Positions 34,993 to 44,357 of a DNA stretch of 64,000 nucleotides are shown piece by piece. The notes beneath the pieces were generated by a model. It searched no databases. It was not told the origin of the DNA and saw only the letters and a program-made list of their open reading frames with translations. A program made the translations under genes and the position numbers. The stretch is from positions 5,355,001 through 5,419,000 of the forward strand of contig NZ_AP017295.1 in NCBI RefSeq assembly GCF_001548375.1. Reading direction: 5' to 3'. Each line of letters begins with the position of its first letter. Within the stretch, counting starts at the first letter, position 1. This stretch comes from Nostoc sp. NIES-3756 (GTDB lineage Bacteria > Cyanobacteriota > Cyanobacteriia > Cyanobacteriales > Nostocaceae).

Positions 34993-35170
34993 AAGAGTCC
35001 ATAGTCCACAGTCCACAGTCCATAGTCCACAGAAAATATCCTTTTAACTGTTGACTATTGACCCTTACGGGTTCGCTAGTCGCTCATGGGGGAAACCCCC
35101 TTGGCGCAGCCTCTCGAAGAGAAGACCGCGCTAGCTCACTATTGACTATTGACTAATAACTAATGACCAA
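34993..35170. repeat. Heptamer repeats with nested GC-rich unit
   Basis: The gap between ndk and speA holds GTCCATA/GTCCACA units (34993-35030), TTGACTATTGAC (about 35050-35061), a GC-rich insert (35062-35137, includes GGGGGAAACCCCCTTGG and CCTCTCGAAGAGAAG), then CTATTGACTATTGAC and on. The array appears to resume after the insert. Confidence 0.7.
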
Positions 35171-35270
35171 TCAAGAGTTTATCTCAGAAATTATCCCTGA
35201 GTGCATATCAGTTCTTATACGAATGAGTTAAATTGTTTATTCGTGGGTGAAACACAGAGGTCAGGAAGAA

Positions 35271-37286
35271 ATGGGTGTTGAGTCAACTGCTACATCTGAC
35301 GAGGTGGTAAAAGTACCAGCCAACGGACACAAGTTGGAAGGGAAAAATCACAAGCAGAAGAAACTGCTACCACCAACTACGCCAGGAGAAGTTTCTCGCG
35401 CTTGGAAGATTGAGGACAGCGAAGCTTTATACCGAATTGAAGGTTGGGGACAGCCTTATTTCTCAATTAATGCGGCTGGTCATGTTACCGTATCTCCCAA
35501 GGGCGATCGCGGTGGTTCTTTGGATTTGTTTGAATTAGTCAACGCTTTGAAACAGCGTAATTTGGGGCTACCCTTACTAATTCGCTTTTCTGATATTTTA
35601 GAAGACCGCATCGAACGATTAAATGCTTGTTTTGCTAAAGCGATCGCTCGTTACAATTATCCCGGTGTTTATCGCGGTGTATTTCCGGTCAAATGCAATC
35701 AGCAACGGCATTTGATTGAAGACTTGGTGAGATTTGGTAAACCACATCAGTTTGGTTTAGAAGCAGGTTCCAAGCCAGAGTTAATGATTGCCTTGGCTTT
35801 GTTGGATACCCCAGGATCATTGCTAATTTGCAACGGCTACAAAGACCGGGAATACGTGGAAACGGCCATGTTATCCCAAAGACTAGGACAAACACCAATC
35901 ATCGTCTTAGAACAGGTGGAAGAAGTCGATTTGGTGATTGCTGCTAGCCAACAATTGGGAATTAAGCCGATTTTGGGGGTAAGAGCGAAATTAAGCACCC
36001 AAGGTATGGGACGTTGGGGAACATCCACAGGCGATCGCGCCAAGTTTGGTTTGACGATCCCCGAAATTATTCAAGCAGTTGACAAGTTACGTGATGCTGA
36101 TTTGCTGGATTCTTTGCAGTTAATGCACTTCCATATTGGTTCGCAAATCTCCGCTATCAATGTAATTAAAGATGCCATCCAAGAAGCTAGCCGGATTTAT
36201 GTAGAGTTAGCATCCTTGGGGGCAAACATGAAATACCTTGATGTCGGTGGCGGCTTGGGTGTAGATTATGACGGTTCCCAAACCAACTTCTACGCTTCTA
36301 AGAACTACAACATGCAGAACTATGCTAACGATATCGTGGCAGAGTTAAAAGATACCTGTGCGGAGAAGCAAATACCCGTACCTACACTGATTAGTGAAAG
36401 TGGACGGGCGATCGCTTCCCATCAATCGGTACTCATTTTCGACGTTCTTAGTACCAGTGATGTCCCCCACGATCAACCAGAACCACCAAAAGAAGGGGAA
36501 TCCCCAGTCATTAATTACCTCTGGGAAACCTATCAATCTATCAACAAAGAGAATTATCAAGAGTTTTACCACGACGCTACCCAATTCAAGGAAGAAGCTA
36601 TTAGCCGCTTCAACTTAGGGATTCTGCGTCTGAGAGAACGCGCCAAAGCTGAACGCCTCTACTGGGCTTGCTGCCAAAAGATTTTAGACATCATTCGCCA
36701 GCATGATTACGTACCTGATGAGTTGGAAGACCTGGAGAAAATCATGGCTTCCATTTACTACATCAATCTTTCCGTGTTTCAATCAGCACCAGATTGTTGG
36801 GCAATTGATCAACTATTCCCCATCATGCCCATCCATCGCTTAGATGAAGAACCAACCCAGCGAGCCATTTTAGCCGACCTCACCTGTGATAGCGACGGCA
36901 AAATTGACCGCTTTATTGACCTACGTGATGTCAAATCTGTGCTAGAATTACACCCCTTCCAACCAGGGGAACCCTATTATCTGGGAATGTTCCTTAATGG
37001 TGCTTACCAGGAAATTATGGGGAACTTGCACAACTTATTTGGTGACACTAACGCCGTTCACATCCAGTTAACACCCAAAGGCTACCAAATCGAACACGTA
37101 GTCAAAGGTGATACAATGAGTGAAGTTGTCAGTTATGTGCAGTACGACTCTGAAGACATGGTAGAAAACATCCGCCAACGCTGTGAGCGTGCTTTAGAAG
37201 AGAAGCGGATCACCTTAGCCGAATCTCAGCGCTTACTGCAAACTTACGAACAGAGTCTTAGAAGATACACTTACTTGAATAGTTAA
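35271..37286 (+). CDS. speA: Biosynthetic arginine decarboxylase
   Basis: About 671 residues from ATG 35271 (MGVESTATSDEV), preceded by AGGAAG and GAGG; GTG 35247 would add eight residues. PLP-dependent fold-III enzyme that converts arginine to agmatine, entering polyamine synthesis. The PLP lysine lies in GVFPVKCNQQRHLIEDL, followed by FGLEAGSKPEL, HFHIGSQIS and the glycine-rich LDVGGGLGVDYDGSQ. The family length is about 630-680, so the protein is complete. Monocistronic, followed by heptamer repeats. Confidence 0.97.
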   Translation: MGVESTATSDEVVKVPANGHKLEGKNHKQKKLLPPTTPGEVSRAWKIEDSEALYRIEGWGQPYFSINAAGHVTVSPKGDRGGSLDLFELVNALKQRNLGLPLLIRFSDILEDRIERLNACFAKAIARYNYPGVYRGVFPVKCNQQRHLIEDLVRFGKPHQFGLEAGSKPELMIALALLDTPGSLLICNGYKDREYVETAMLSQRLGQTPIIVLEQVEEVDLVIAASQQLGIKPILGVRAKLSTQGMGRWGTSTGDRAKFGLTIPEIIQAVDKLRDADLLDSLQLMHFHIGSQISAINVIKDAIQEASRIYVELASLGANMKYLDVGGGLGVDYDGSQTNFYASKNYNMQNYANDIVAELKDTCAEKQIPVPTLISESGRAIASHQSVLIFDVLSTSDVPHDQPEPPKEGESPVINYLWETYQSINKENYQEFYHDATQFKEEAISRFNLGILRLRERAKAERLYWACCQKILDIIRQHDYVPDELEDLEKIMASIYYINLSVFQSAPDCWAIDQLFPIMPIHRLDEEPTQRAILADLTCDSDGKIDRFIDLRDVKSVLELHPFQPGEPYYLGMFLNGAYQEIMGNLHNLFGDTNAVHIQLTPKGYQIEHVVKGDTMSEVVSYVQYDSEDMVENIRQRCERALEEKRITLAESQRLLQTYEQSLRRYTYLNS

Positions 37287-37360
37287 TAGTCCATAGTCAA
37301 TAGTCCACAGTCCATTGACTAATGACTATTGACTACTGACTAATGACTATTGACTAACCA
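37287..37360. repeat. Heptamer array at speA 3' end
   Basis: TAGTCCA/TAGTCAA units then ATTGACT/AATGACT units lie between the convergent speA and nucleotidyltransferase genes. The two halves are in opposite orientation and can pair as an imperfect stem. Confidence 0.75.
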
Positions 37361-38520
37361 TTAGTCCCCAACAATTCGGCGATCGCTTGCCGTTCTACTG
37401 GGGTATGTTGTGGGGGTGTTTGTCGCGCGTCGGTAATCAGCCAATCTAGGGCAGCAGCCTGTACGTCAATAGCTGCGCCGGTTTTATCAACGCAGTAACG
37501 CCCGAAGACTAGTTTATCTACTAGCCTGACTCCAGGCCCTAAGCGTGACCATTCAAAGATGACGCTGTTATCTACAGTCGCACCACTACATATCCAACAG
37601 TTAGGGCCTATCATCGCTGGGCCTATAATTTTCGCTCCATCTTCAATGCGAGTCATGCCACCAATATAAACTGGGCCTGTGATATCAACTTTGTCCCAAT
37701 TCACCGCCACATTTAAGCCAGTGTAGATGCCTGGGGCGACCTCATGACCGGGGATTTGCACATTTTTAATTTCCCCTTGCAGTACGCCACGAATCGCTCG
37801 CCAGTAGTCGGGAACCTTACCAATATCTACCCATTCAAAATCCATTGGAATGGCATAGAAAGGCGCACCAATTTCCACTAGTTTGGGGAATAGTTGACCA
37901 CCGATGTCATATTCCACACCAGAAGGAATGTAGTTAAATACCTCTGGCTCGAAAATGTAAATACCTGTGTTGATATTAGTGCTGAGTGCTTCCTCTACCG
38001 ATGGTTTTTCTTGGAAGGCTTTCACCCGGCTATGTTCGTCGGTGACGACAACACCGTAACTAGAAACTTCTTCTTCAGGAACAGTTTTTGTAATGATAGT
38101 AGCGATCGACCCTTTAGATTTATGCCACTTTACTGCCGCAGTCAAATCTAAGTCAATCAAAGCGTCACCGCAAAGTACCACAAAGGTATCGTCGAAAAAC
38201 GGAGAAAAATCTTGGATGCGACGCATCCCACCAGCAGAACCTATGGCTTCCCCTACCAACTTACCTTCATCATCGATTTTGCCTTCAAATGAATAGGCAA
38301 TCTGGACACCAAAACGTTGACCATCACGGAAATAGTTTTCAATTTCCTCAGCCAAATGGCTCACATTGACCATAATTTGGTCAAAACCATGCTGACGTAA
38401 AAGTTCTAATAAAAATTCCATCACTGGCTTTTGCAGGATTGGAATCATCGGTTTGGGAATCGTGTAGGTAATCGGACGAACGCGAGTACCCTTACCTGCT
38501 GCGAGAATCATCGCTTTCAT
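37354..38520 (-). CDS. Sugar-1-phosphate nucleotidyltransferase (mannose-1-P guanylyltransferase-like)
   Basis: 388 residues. The N-terminal nucleotidyltransferase signature is AAGKGTRVRPITYTIPKPM (the G-x-G-T-R...P-K-P loop), with LCGDALIDLDL as the metal-binding strand. The C-terminal part (about 250-350) has hexapeptide-like repeats (IGGMTRIEDGAKIIGPAMIG), a left-handed beta helix. Such enzymes make GDP-mannose or a related NDP-sugar for glycans; the exact sugar and nucleotide cannot be read from sequence. In cyanobacteria longer forms carry a fused phosphomannomutase domain; this one does not. Confidence 0.88.
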   Translation of the reverse strand: MKAMILAAGKGTRVRPITYTIPKPMIPILQKPVMEFLLELLRQHGFDQIMVNVSHLAEEIENYFRDGQRFGVQIAYSFEGKIDDEGKLVGEAIGSAGGMRRIQDFSPFFDDTFVVLCGDALIDLDLTAAVKWHKSKGSIATIITKTVPEEEVSSYGVVVTDEHSRVKAFQEKPSVEEALSTNINTGIYIFEPEVFNYIPSGVEYDIGGQLFPKLVEIGAPFYAIPMDFEWVDIGKVPDYWRAIRGVLQGEIKNVQIPGHEVAPGIYTGLNVAVNWDKVDITGPVYIGGMTRIEDGAKIIGPAMIGPNCWICSGATVDNSVIFEWSRLGPGVRLVDKLVFGRYCVDKTGAAIDVQAAALDWLITDARQTPPQHTPVERQAIAELLGTNG

Positions 38521-38891
38521 AGTATTTATTCCTCAACCACAAGCCAGTTTACTTTCATTGTGTGATACTTAATCATCAGTTTTTTGAGGTCTGTTTTAAG
38601 TAATCCCTAACAACAGGGATAACAGGAATCTACAGTTTATTGCAACCACAGATATGTAGAACTTACGCAATCAGACTCTTTGCTTTGGCAGGATGTAGGG
38701 ATGTAAGTGTTCAAAGTCCTTACCCCTGTAACCTTTGCCTAAACCCTTGATTTTTGTATCCATGCGTAAGTCCTAGTACGGTTAGATGACAAGCAATTCA
38801 GTTATCTTTTTAATTTAATCGGATTTTTGCTTTCCCTGATGCAACAGTCTGTGAATTTACTGAAGCTTCTATATTACTGTTCTTCATAACT
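38521..38891. other. Gap between nucleotidyltransferase and scpA genes
   Basis: 371 bp without a gene I can support. Its centre (38659-38773) is a MITE-like inverted repeat unit listed separately; the flanks are AT-rich and show no motif. Confidence 0.6.
38659..38773. mobile_element. MITE-like element (115 bp) with ACTTACGCA ends
   Basis: ACTTACGCA (38661-38669) and TGCGTAAGT (38763-38771) are perfect terminal inverted repeats; the ends extend as GAACTTACGCA and TGCGTAAGTCC with one mismatch. No coding capacity inside. ACTTACGCA/TGCGTAAGTCC ends are, as far as I recall, frequent in Nostoc-type genomes. No certain target duplication. Confidence 0.65.
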
Positions 38892-39716
38892 TTAGTTCAT
38901 CGGCTGCTCTAATGATTGGTAGGTGTTAGCTGCATCTGTAATTAGGCGGATTTTCACCTCTTGATAAAATTCCTCTTGAGATAGCTCTACCTTAGATTGT
39001 GCCGATAGCAGCAATAAAGCCCAAAAAACGCTGACTAGATGACTATTTACCGATTCATGCGCTGATAATTCCTGTGATTGCTTTGTCTGAGACCACAATT
39101 GTACGAGTTGTTCTAAGTTTAAGTAATTTTGTTCTAATAATAATTGTTCAGATGAACAACGCAATACTTGCTCCAACTCACCTGCTACTTCCGTCAAATT
39201 TTCTTGGTGCGCTAACTCTAGCGCCTCCCGCATTGCCTTGACAGTAGGCTGACGTTTGGGACGTTCTGGTTTGCTAACTTTTTGTACCAGTTTGAGCTGA
39301 TTCGCCATAATTTGCAACTGGGCGATTAGCTCTTGCAAGGTTACACGGCGTTTTGGTGGTGGCATAGCGGCTGGCCGTCGGCGCAAAACTCGCTCTAAAG
39401 GTAGACGATGGGTTTGATGGAAAATGCCATCTCCATTCTCGATAAGTAGGTCATCTTCAATATCTGCTAAATCTTCTGCTGTAGACAACTGCATCAAGGT
39501 ATTAGCCTTGAATAAAACTAGCATGGAGGCTGATAAAAAAGCCTGCCCAGATTGGGACAAGTCCGATTCGTAGCCTCTAGCAGTTGTCTTTGGTGTCATT
39601 AATTCTAAATAACGGTCAATCACCTCAATAACCTTGACATCCCAAGGATCTATTTCTCCTTGTTCTGCTTGCTCAATTAAAAGTGTGATTGTTTCTAATA
39701 GCTCGGAAGCATCCAT
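38892..39716 (-). CDS. scpA: Segregation and condensation protein A
   Basis: 274 residues. The N-terminal kleisin segment is typical (LLETITLLIEQAEQGEIDPWDVKVIEVIDRYLELM, residues about 5-39, quoted only by its key parts LLIEQ and DPWDV). The middle is acidic and basic by turns (RRPAAMPPPKRRVTLQEL) and the C-terminus is a winged-helix-like region (SQEEFYQEVKIRL). ScpA bridges SMC heads with ScpB for chromosome condensation. scpB and smc are not adjacent. The member is slightly divergent, as cyanobacterial ScpA often are. Confidence 0.85.
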   Translation of the reverse strand: MDASELLETITLLIEQAEQGEIDPWDVKVIEVIDRYLELMTPKTTARGYESDLSQSGQAFLSASMLVLFKANTLMQLSTAEDLADIEDDLLIENGDGIFHQTHRLPLERVLRRRPAAMPPPKRRVTLQELIAQLQIMANQLKLVQKVSKPERPKRQPTVKAMREALELAHQENLTEVAGELEQVLRCSSEQLLLEQNYLNLEQLVQLWSQTKQSQELSAHESVNSHLVSVFWALLLLSAQSKVELSQEEFYQEVKIRLITDAANTYQSLEQPMN

Positions 39717-39912
39717 GCTGTTTTCCGATGGTGTAATTTTTAGTGTTAAGTATACGGTTCAAAGTCAAAGAAAGGTATTTTATTCTCTGCCTACAGAATG
39801 GTGTATATAATAGCCAATTTTTTATCAAAAGAAAGATGAATTTTAACTACTAAAGCTCTGGAATGAATATACATTGTTGAGCTTTAATTACCAAAGATAG
39901 GAATTTCCTCAC

Positions 39913-41088
39913 ATGAGTCTACTATCTATTGATGAGTTAAAAAATTTAATTGAAAATTCTCAAGCACCTTGTGTATCTCTTTATATGCCTATGCAGAAAG
40001 CAGGCCCGGAGATTCGCCAAAACCCGATTCGCTTTAAAAATTTAGTGCGTGAGGCTGAAGAACGTTTGCAGGCATTAGAGATTCCCGCTAACGAAATTGA
40101 AAATTTACTGCAACCAGCCAAAGAATTAGACGAGGCTGAGTTTTGGGAAAACCAAGACCACGGTTTAGCAATTTTTATTTCGCCGCAAGTCTTCCGTTAC
40201 TACAGTCTGCCGATAGAGTGTCAAGAATTGGTAGTTGTGAGTCATCAATTCCATTTCAAACCGTTGCTGCATTTAATTAATAGCGATGGCAAATTTTATA
40301 TTCTCGCTCTGGGTCAAAAGGATCTGAAGTTTTTTGAGGGAACTCGCACTAGCATCACTGAGGTAGAAGTAGAAAATATGCCCAAGAGTGTTGATGAGGT
40401 TCTTCAATACGATGAAACCGGCAAAGAGGGGCAATTCCGCAGCGCTACATCTAAGGGTAGTAACAATAATCCCTTTACGCGATCGCAGCCTGGAGCATTC
40501 CACGGTCAAGGTAGTCCCGACCGAGATCAACACCAAGAAGCCATCTTACAGTTTTTCCACGCTGTTGATACGGTGTTACACGAAAAACTACGGGATCAAA
40601 AAGCGCCTTTAATTTTGGCTGGTGTGGACTATCTCCACCCCATTTATCGTGAAGCTAACAAGTATCCTCATCTTTTGGAACAAGGTATTACTAAAAGACA
40701 AGAAGTTTTCCAAGCAGATGAGTTACATACCGAAGCTTGGGAACTTGTCGAACCTTTGTTCCATCAGTCAGAACAGGAAACTATTGAGCTTTTCCAACAA
40801 CTAGCCGGAGAGGACACTGGTACAGCCTCTAGCGATATCAAGGAAATTATTTCCGCCGCTTATTACCAAAGGGTTGATTCGTTAATCGTCCCTGTAGGGC
40901 AGCAAATCTGGGGTACATTTGACCCAGATACACAAGCTGTAGACTTGCACCCAGAGCAACAGCCGGAAGACGGAGATATTTTGGACTTAGCAGCAATTCA
41001 TACGTTACTCAACGGTGGTACGGTTTACGCTGTTGAACCAGAACAAATGCCTGATGGTAAACCAGTTGCGGCGATTTTCCGATATTAA
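39913..41088 (+). CDS. baeRF-family (archaeo-eukaryotic release-factor-like) protein
   Basis: 391 residues. The N-terminal part (LLSIDELKNLIENSQAPCVSLYMP, in part) and the C-terminal half with APLILAGVDYLHPIYREANKY and DSLIVPVGQQIWGTFD match the bacterial release-factor-like (baeRF) proteins. These have an eRF1/Dom34-like fold; a role in ribosome rescue or defence has been proposed but not shown for this group. A disordered Ser/Gly/Asn-rich linker (about 178-207, SKGSNNNPFTRSQPGAFHG) joins the halves. Soluble, no catalytic motif I can name. Monocistronic. Confidence 0.75.
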   Translation: MSLLSIDELKNLIENSQAPCVSLYMPMQKAGPEIRQNPIRFKNLVREAEERLQALEIPANEIENLLQPAKELDEAEFWENQDHGLAIFISPQVFRYYSLPIECQELVVVSHQFHFKPLLHLINSDGKFYILALGQKDLKFFEGTRTSITEVEVENMPKSVDEVLQYDETGKEGQFRSATSKGSNNNPFTRSQPGAFHGQGSPDRDQHQEAILQFFHAVDTVLHEKLRDQKAPLILAGVDYLHPIYREANKYPHLLEQGITKRQEVFQADELHTEAWELVEPLFHQSEQETIELFQQLAGEDTGTASSDIKEIISAAYYQRVDSLIVPVGQQIWGTFDPDTQAVDLHPEQQPEDGDILDLAAIHTLLNGGTVYAVEPEQMPDGKPVAAIFRY

Positions 41089-41220
41089 TTGGTTTTGGGG
41101 TGTTGTATAAAAGAAGGCAGGAAATAATCAATTTTAAATTTGTGATTTTAAATTGAAAACTAAAATAACATCCAAAATTTAAAATCTAAAATTCCCAGTC
41201 CCTCATATACAACACCATTT

Positions 41221-42033
41221 ATGAAAAATAGTCGTACTTTTATTAACCAATTTTTAGTCGGTTTAGCTGTTGTCAGTGCCGCATCTGTATTTTCTCAACC
41301 AGTTAAGGCAGAATCATTTACTGGGCAATCGGGTAGTGTCCGAGCAGAAATATCTTTTGAAAAGCCGCAAGAGTATCAGTATAAAAATGTGCAGTTGCGA
41401 ATTGTCAGGGCTGGTAAGACTGTTTTAAATAAGACTTTACCCCAAGAAAATGAATATGACCGACCAACTGGTGGGATATTCTCAGATAATATACCTGTGG
41501 TGGATTTAGATGGGGATAAAGAACCAGAAATAATTGCTAATTTCTATACAGGTGGGGCGCACTGTTGTACTTATTCTTTAATTTATCGCTACGATCGCAC
41601 TTCTGGGCAGTATAAACAAATTCGCCACGATTGGGGTAACGGAGCCTACAAGCTGGAAGATTTGAATCGGGATGGTATACCAGAATTTAATAGTCGAGAC
41701 GATCGCTTTGCAGCTGCTTTTAGCGCTTACGCCGCTTCTGGCTACCCCCTACAAATTTGGCAGTACCGCCAAGGCAAGATGACTAATGTTACCCGACGCT
41801 ACCCCAAATTAATCGCCAGTAATGCTGCACAGTTGTGGAAAGACTATAACGACATCAAGCGTCAAGGTGATGATGGCAAGGGCTTTTTAGCCGCATATCT
41901 AGCTGATAAATGTTTACTGGGACAAGGACAGGAAGGATGGAGGCGAGTACAACAAGCTTATACGAAAAGCGATCGCGCTCAGTATTTCGCGGAATTACGT
42001 AAGTTTTTACGGGAGGCTGGATACTCTAGGTAA
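41221..42033 (+). CDS. Exported protein with FG-GAP/VCBS-like calcium loops
   Basis: 270 residues. A Sec signal peptide is clear (MKNSRTFINQFLVGLAVVSA, cut after VKA at residue 30). The mature protein has two calcium-binding-type acidic loops, DLDGDKEPEI (about 99-108) and DLNRDGIPEF (about 144-153), as in FG-GAP/VCBS repeats, and a CC pair (GGAHCCTYS). Its function is unknown; a periplasmic or outer-membrane-associated role is inferred. Two related loops suggest a partial beta-propeller. Confidence 0.8.
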   Translation: MKNSRTFINQFLVGLAVVSAASVFSQPVKAESFTGQSGSVRAEISFEKPQEYQYKNVQLRIVRAGKTVLNKTLPQENEYDRPTGGIFSDNIPVVDLDGDKEPEIIANFYTGGAHCCTYSLIYRYDRTSGQYKQIRHDWGNGAYKLEDLNRDGIPEFNSRDDRFAAAFSAYAASGYPLQIWQYRQGKMTNVTRRYPKLIASNAAQLWKDYNDIKRQGDDGKGFLAAYLADKCLLGQGQEGWRRVQQAYTKSDRAQYFAELRKFLREAGYSR

Positions 42034-42047
42034 TTCGTAATTCGTAA

Positions 42048-44357
42048 TTATTTCCCCACTCCCCCAATTTGTTGTCGTGCGGCTGCGAGAATTATACGCT
42101 GTTCCGCACGCGCGATCGCCTGATAAGTCCTTTCTACTGCTTCTGGTTCTACGGAAATCGATGTAATTCCCCACTGCACTAATTCATCGATGATTTCTGG
42201 ATAAATTGCTGGTGCTTGTCCGCATATTGAACAGGGTATCCCAGCCGTTTTCGACATTTGAATTAGTTGGGAAATTGCCGCCATTACCGCCGGGTGGCGT
42301 TCGTTTAAAACTTTGGTAATATCCCCTTGTTCCCTGTCTACTCCTAGTAACAATTGTGTCAGGTCGTTTGTGCCGATGGATATCCCTGCTACCCCTGCTT
42401 TGACATATTCTGGTAGCAGAAATAACACACTGGGGACTTCTGCCATAATCCACAACTGAAACTGGGGTACTTGAGTAAGTCCTAATTGCTCGACTTTCTG
42501 CCGACAGAAGCTAAACTCAGGGACGCTACGCACAAAGGGTAACAATAGGTGCAGGTTATCATAGCCTGCTTTTTGGGCGTTAGCGATCGCGCTCAATTCT
42601 AATTCAAATACAGAAGAATTGCGTACATAACTAAATGTACCGCGATCGCCTAATGCTGACTGAGGCGCAGATTGAGAACTATTGGCCGATAATTCGTGCG
42701 ATCGCCAATCTAAGGTACGATAGAAAACTGGGCGGGGCGCAAAGGCACGGGCAAACTGGATAATCAACTCTGTCCATTGTTCTAATAGTTCAGATTGCCG
42801 TCCTTCTAATAACCAAAAGTTGGGATGTTGCCCCTGAAGTAAAGGTAGTAACATCAGTTCTGAACGCAATAATCCTACTCCATCCACAGGCAAGTTCTGC
42901 ACTTGTTCAATGAGATTCGGTTGACTGAGGTTGACTAGCAATTGAGTGGCAATTATTGGCATTTGCCTATTAACAATAGGTGGAAATGATGGGGTAATGT
43001 CTTGCTGAGTTTGATTGTCGATTGTAATTATTTCATCTTTTAATAGATATACCTCACCGCGATCGCCATCTATTAGCAATCGCTCACCATGAGGAATTAA
43101 CACTGTGGCATCTGCTACATTCACCACAGCAGGAATGCCCAATTCTCTTGCTAAGATGGCGGCGTGGCTGGTTAATCCTCCCTGAACTGTGACAATACCA
43201 ACGGCTCTTTGTAGTAACGGCAACCAATCTGGTGTGATGGCTGGCACTACTAAAATTATTCCTTTTGGTAGATTGTCAGGCTGTTGAGGATTGTTAACTA
43301 CATAAGCATTTGCTGTCACACGCCCTCTACCTGCGCCAACACCTTTGATGAACTGTAAATTGGGGATGGCAGATTGGGGAGTACTAACTTGAGTAATGTA
43401 GATATGGGTCGTTTCATTTTCTTGGGCAATTACCCACTCAATGGTAAAACTTTGCCCTAGTTCACTTTCTAATTGATGACCTAAGTTAATTATGTGTTGG
43501 AGGGATTCTTCAGTTAAAGCGTACTGTTGCTGTTGTGGTTCTTCCACTAAGTACGCACCTACACAGGTGTTTTCTAGCACAGATGCTTCAGAGTGTAGCA
43601 ATACCGAACTATCGAGACGGTAAGCCACCATTTTATGTCCTAGATGTCTTTCTAAGACAATACCCGTTTCATGCTGAATATGGTATGTATCGGGTATGAC
43701 TTCACCTTGAGTTAGTGCTAGTCCTAAGCCCCAAGTAGCTTCGATTTTCCAGCCTGAGGAGTTAGCGTTGAGTAAACCACTAGCGATCGCATTTTGCACC
43801 GGCTGGACTAAAATTGCCAAGTTAACTTCTTGCAGGTTAACTCCCATACGCTGCCAATATAATAAGCTTCTGGCACGAAATAGCTGACCCCAGGTATGCT
43901 TGAGAGTATGGGCGATCGCAGTTTCATCGCAATGGCAAAAAGTTGCATCCAACAGTCCGGTAGTGTTCCTGACTCTGTTTGTTGTATTTCCTATTGCCAA
44001 ACTAGGGCGAAAAATTAAATAATCAGTTTGCCATTCCCTAGCGGCAAGAAGAATTTTCTCCACCCACTGTTGTGGAACGACTGCATGAGTAATTTCCTGG
44101 CGTAGACGACCCGCCATTTGCTGGAGTTGTCGCCAATTGGCTACGTCCAAGTGTAGGGAAGAATTAGGTAAGTTGGCAACTAGTGACTCTGAACTGTTGA
44201 GGGTCTCTAGAAATAATCGTAAAACTTCTTCTGGAACCACAAAACCAGGAACAACCGGGTAGCCACGCTGCCTAATTTTGCTTAAATAGAAAGCTTTGTC
44301 ACCAACTTTAGGACGGTCTTGTAATTTAATTTGATCAAGCCAGTAGAGTTTGTCCAC
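42048..44357 (-). CDS. PEP synthase-like phosphotransferase (PEP-utilizing enzyme)
   Basis: 769 residues. Order: N-terminal ATP-grasp-like domain (about 10-330; VGDKAFYLSKIRQRGYPVVPGF), phosphohistidine domain with GGLTSHAAILARELGIPAV (about 390-410), and PEP/pyruvate TIM barrel with YRTLDWRS, LLPFVRSVPEF, GTNDLTQLLLGVDR and the active-site cysteine CSICGQAP near the C-terminus. The parts match phosphoenolpyruvate synthase (ATP + pyruvate to PEP + AMP + Pi). The barrel is shorter and the sequence is divergent from E. coli PpsA, so a different phosphotransfer substrate cannot be excluded. Confidence 0.85.
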   Translation of the reverse strand: MDKLYWLDQIKLQDRPKVGDKAFYLSKIRQRGYPVVPGFVVPEEVLRLFLETLNSSESLVANLPNSSLHLDVANWRQLQQMAGRLRQEITHAVVPQQWVEKILLAAREWQTDYLIFRPSLAIGNTTNRVRNTTGLLDATFCHCDETAIAHTLKHTWGQLFRARSLLYWQRMGVNLQEVNLAILVQPVQNAIASGLLNANSSGWKIEATWGLGLALTQGEVIPDTYHIQHETGIVLERHLGHKMVAYRLDSSVLLHSEASVLENTCVGAYLVEEPQQQQYALTEESLQHIINLGHQLESELGQSFTIEWVIAQENETTHIYITQVSTPQSAIPNLQFIKGVGAGRGRVTANAYVVNNPQQPDNLPKGIILVVPAITPDWLPLLQRAVGIVTVQGGLTSHAAILARELGIPAVVNVADATVLIPHGERLLIDGDRGEVYLLKDEIITIDNQTQQDITPSFPPIVNRQMPIIATQLLVNLSQPNLIEQVQNLPVDGVGLLRSELMLLPLLQGQHPNFWLLEGRQSELLEQWTELIIQFARAFAPRPVFYRTLDWRSHELSANSSQSAPQSALGDRGTFSYVRNSSVFELELSAIANAQKAGYDNLHLLLPFVRSVPEFSFCRQKVEQLGLTQVPQFQLWIMAEVPSVLFLLPEYVKAGVAGISIGTNDLTQLLLGVDREQGDITKVLNERHPAVMAAISQLIQMSKTAGIPCSICGQAPAIYPEIIDELVQWGITSISVEPEAVERTYQAIARAEQRIILAAARQQIGGVGK

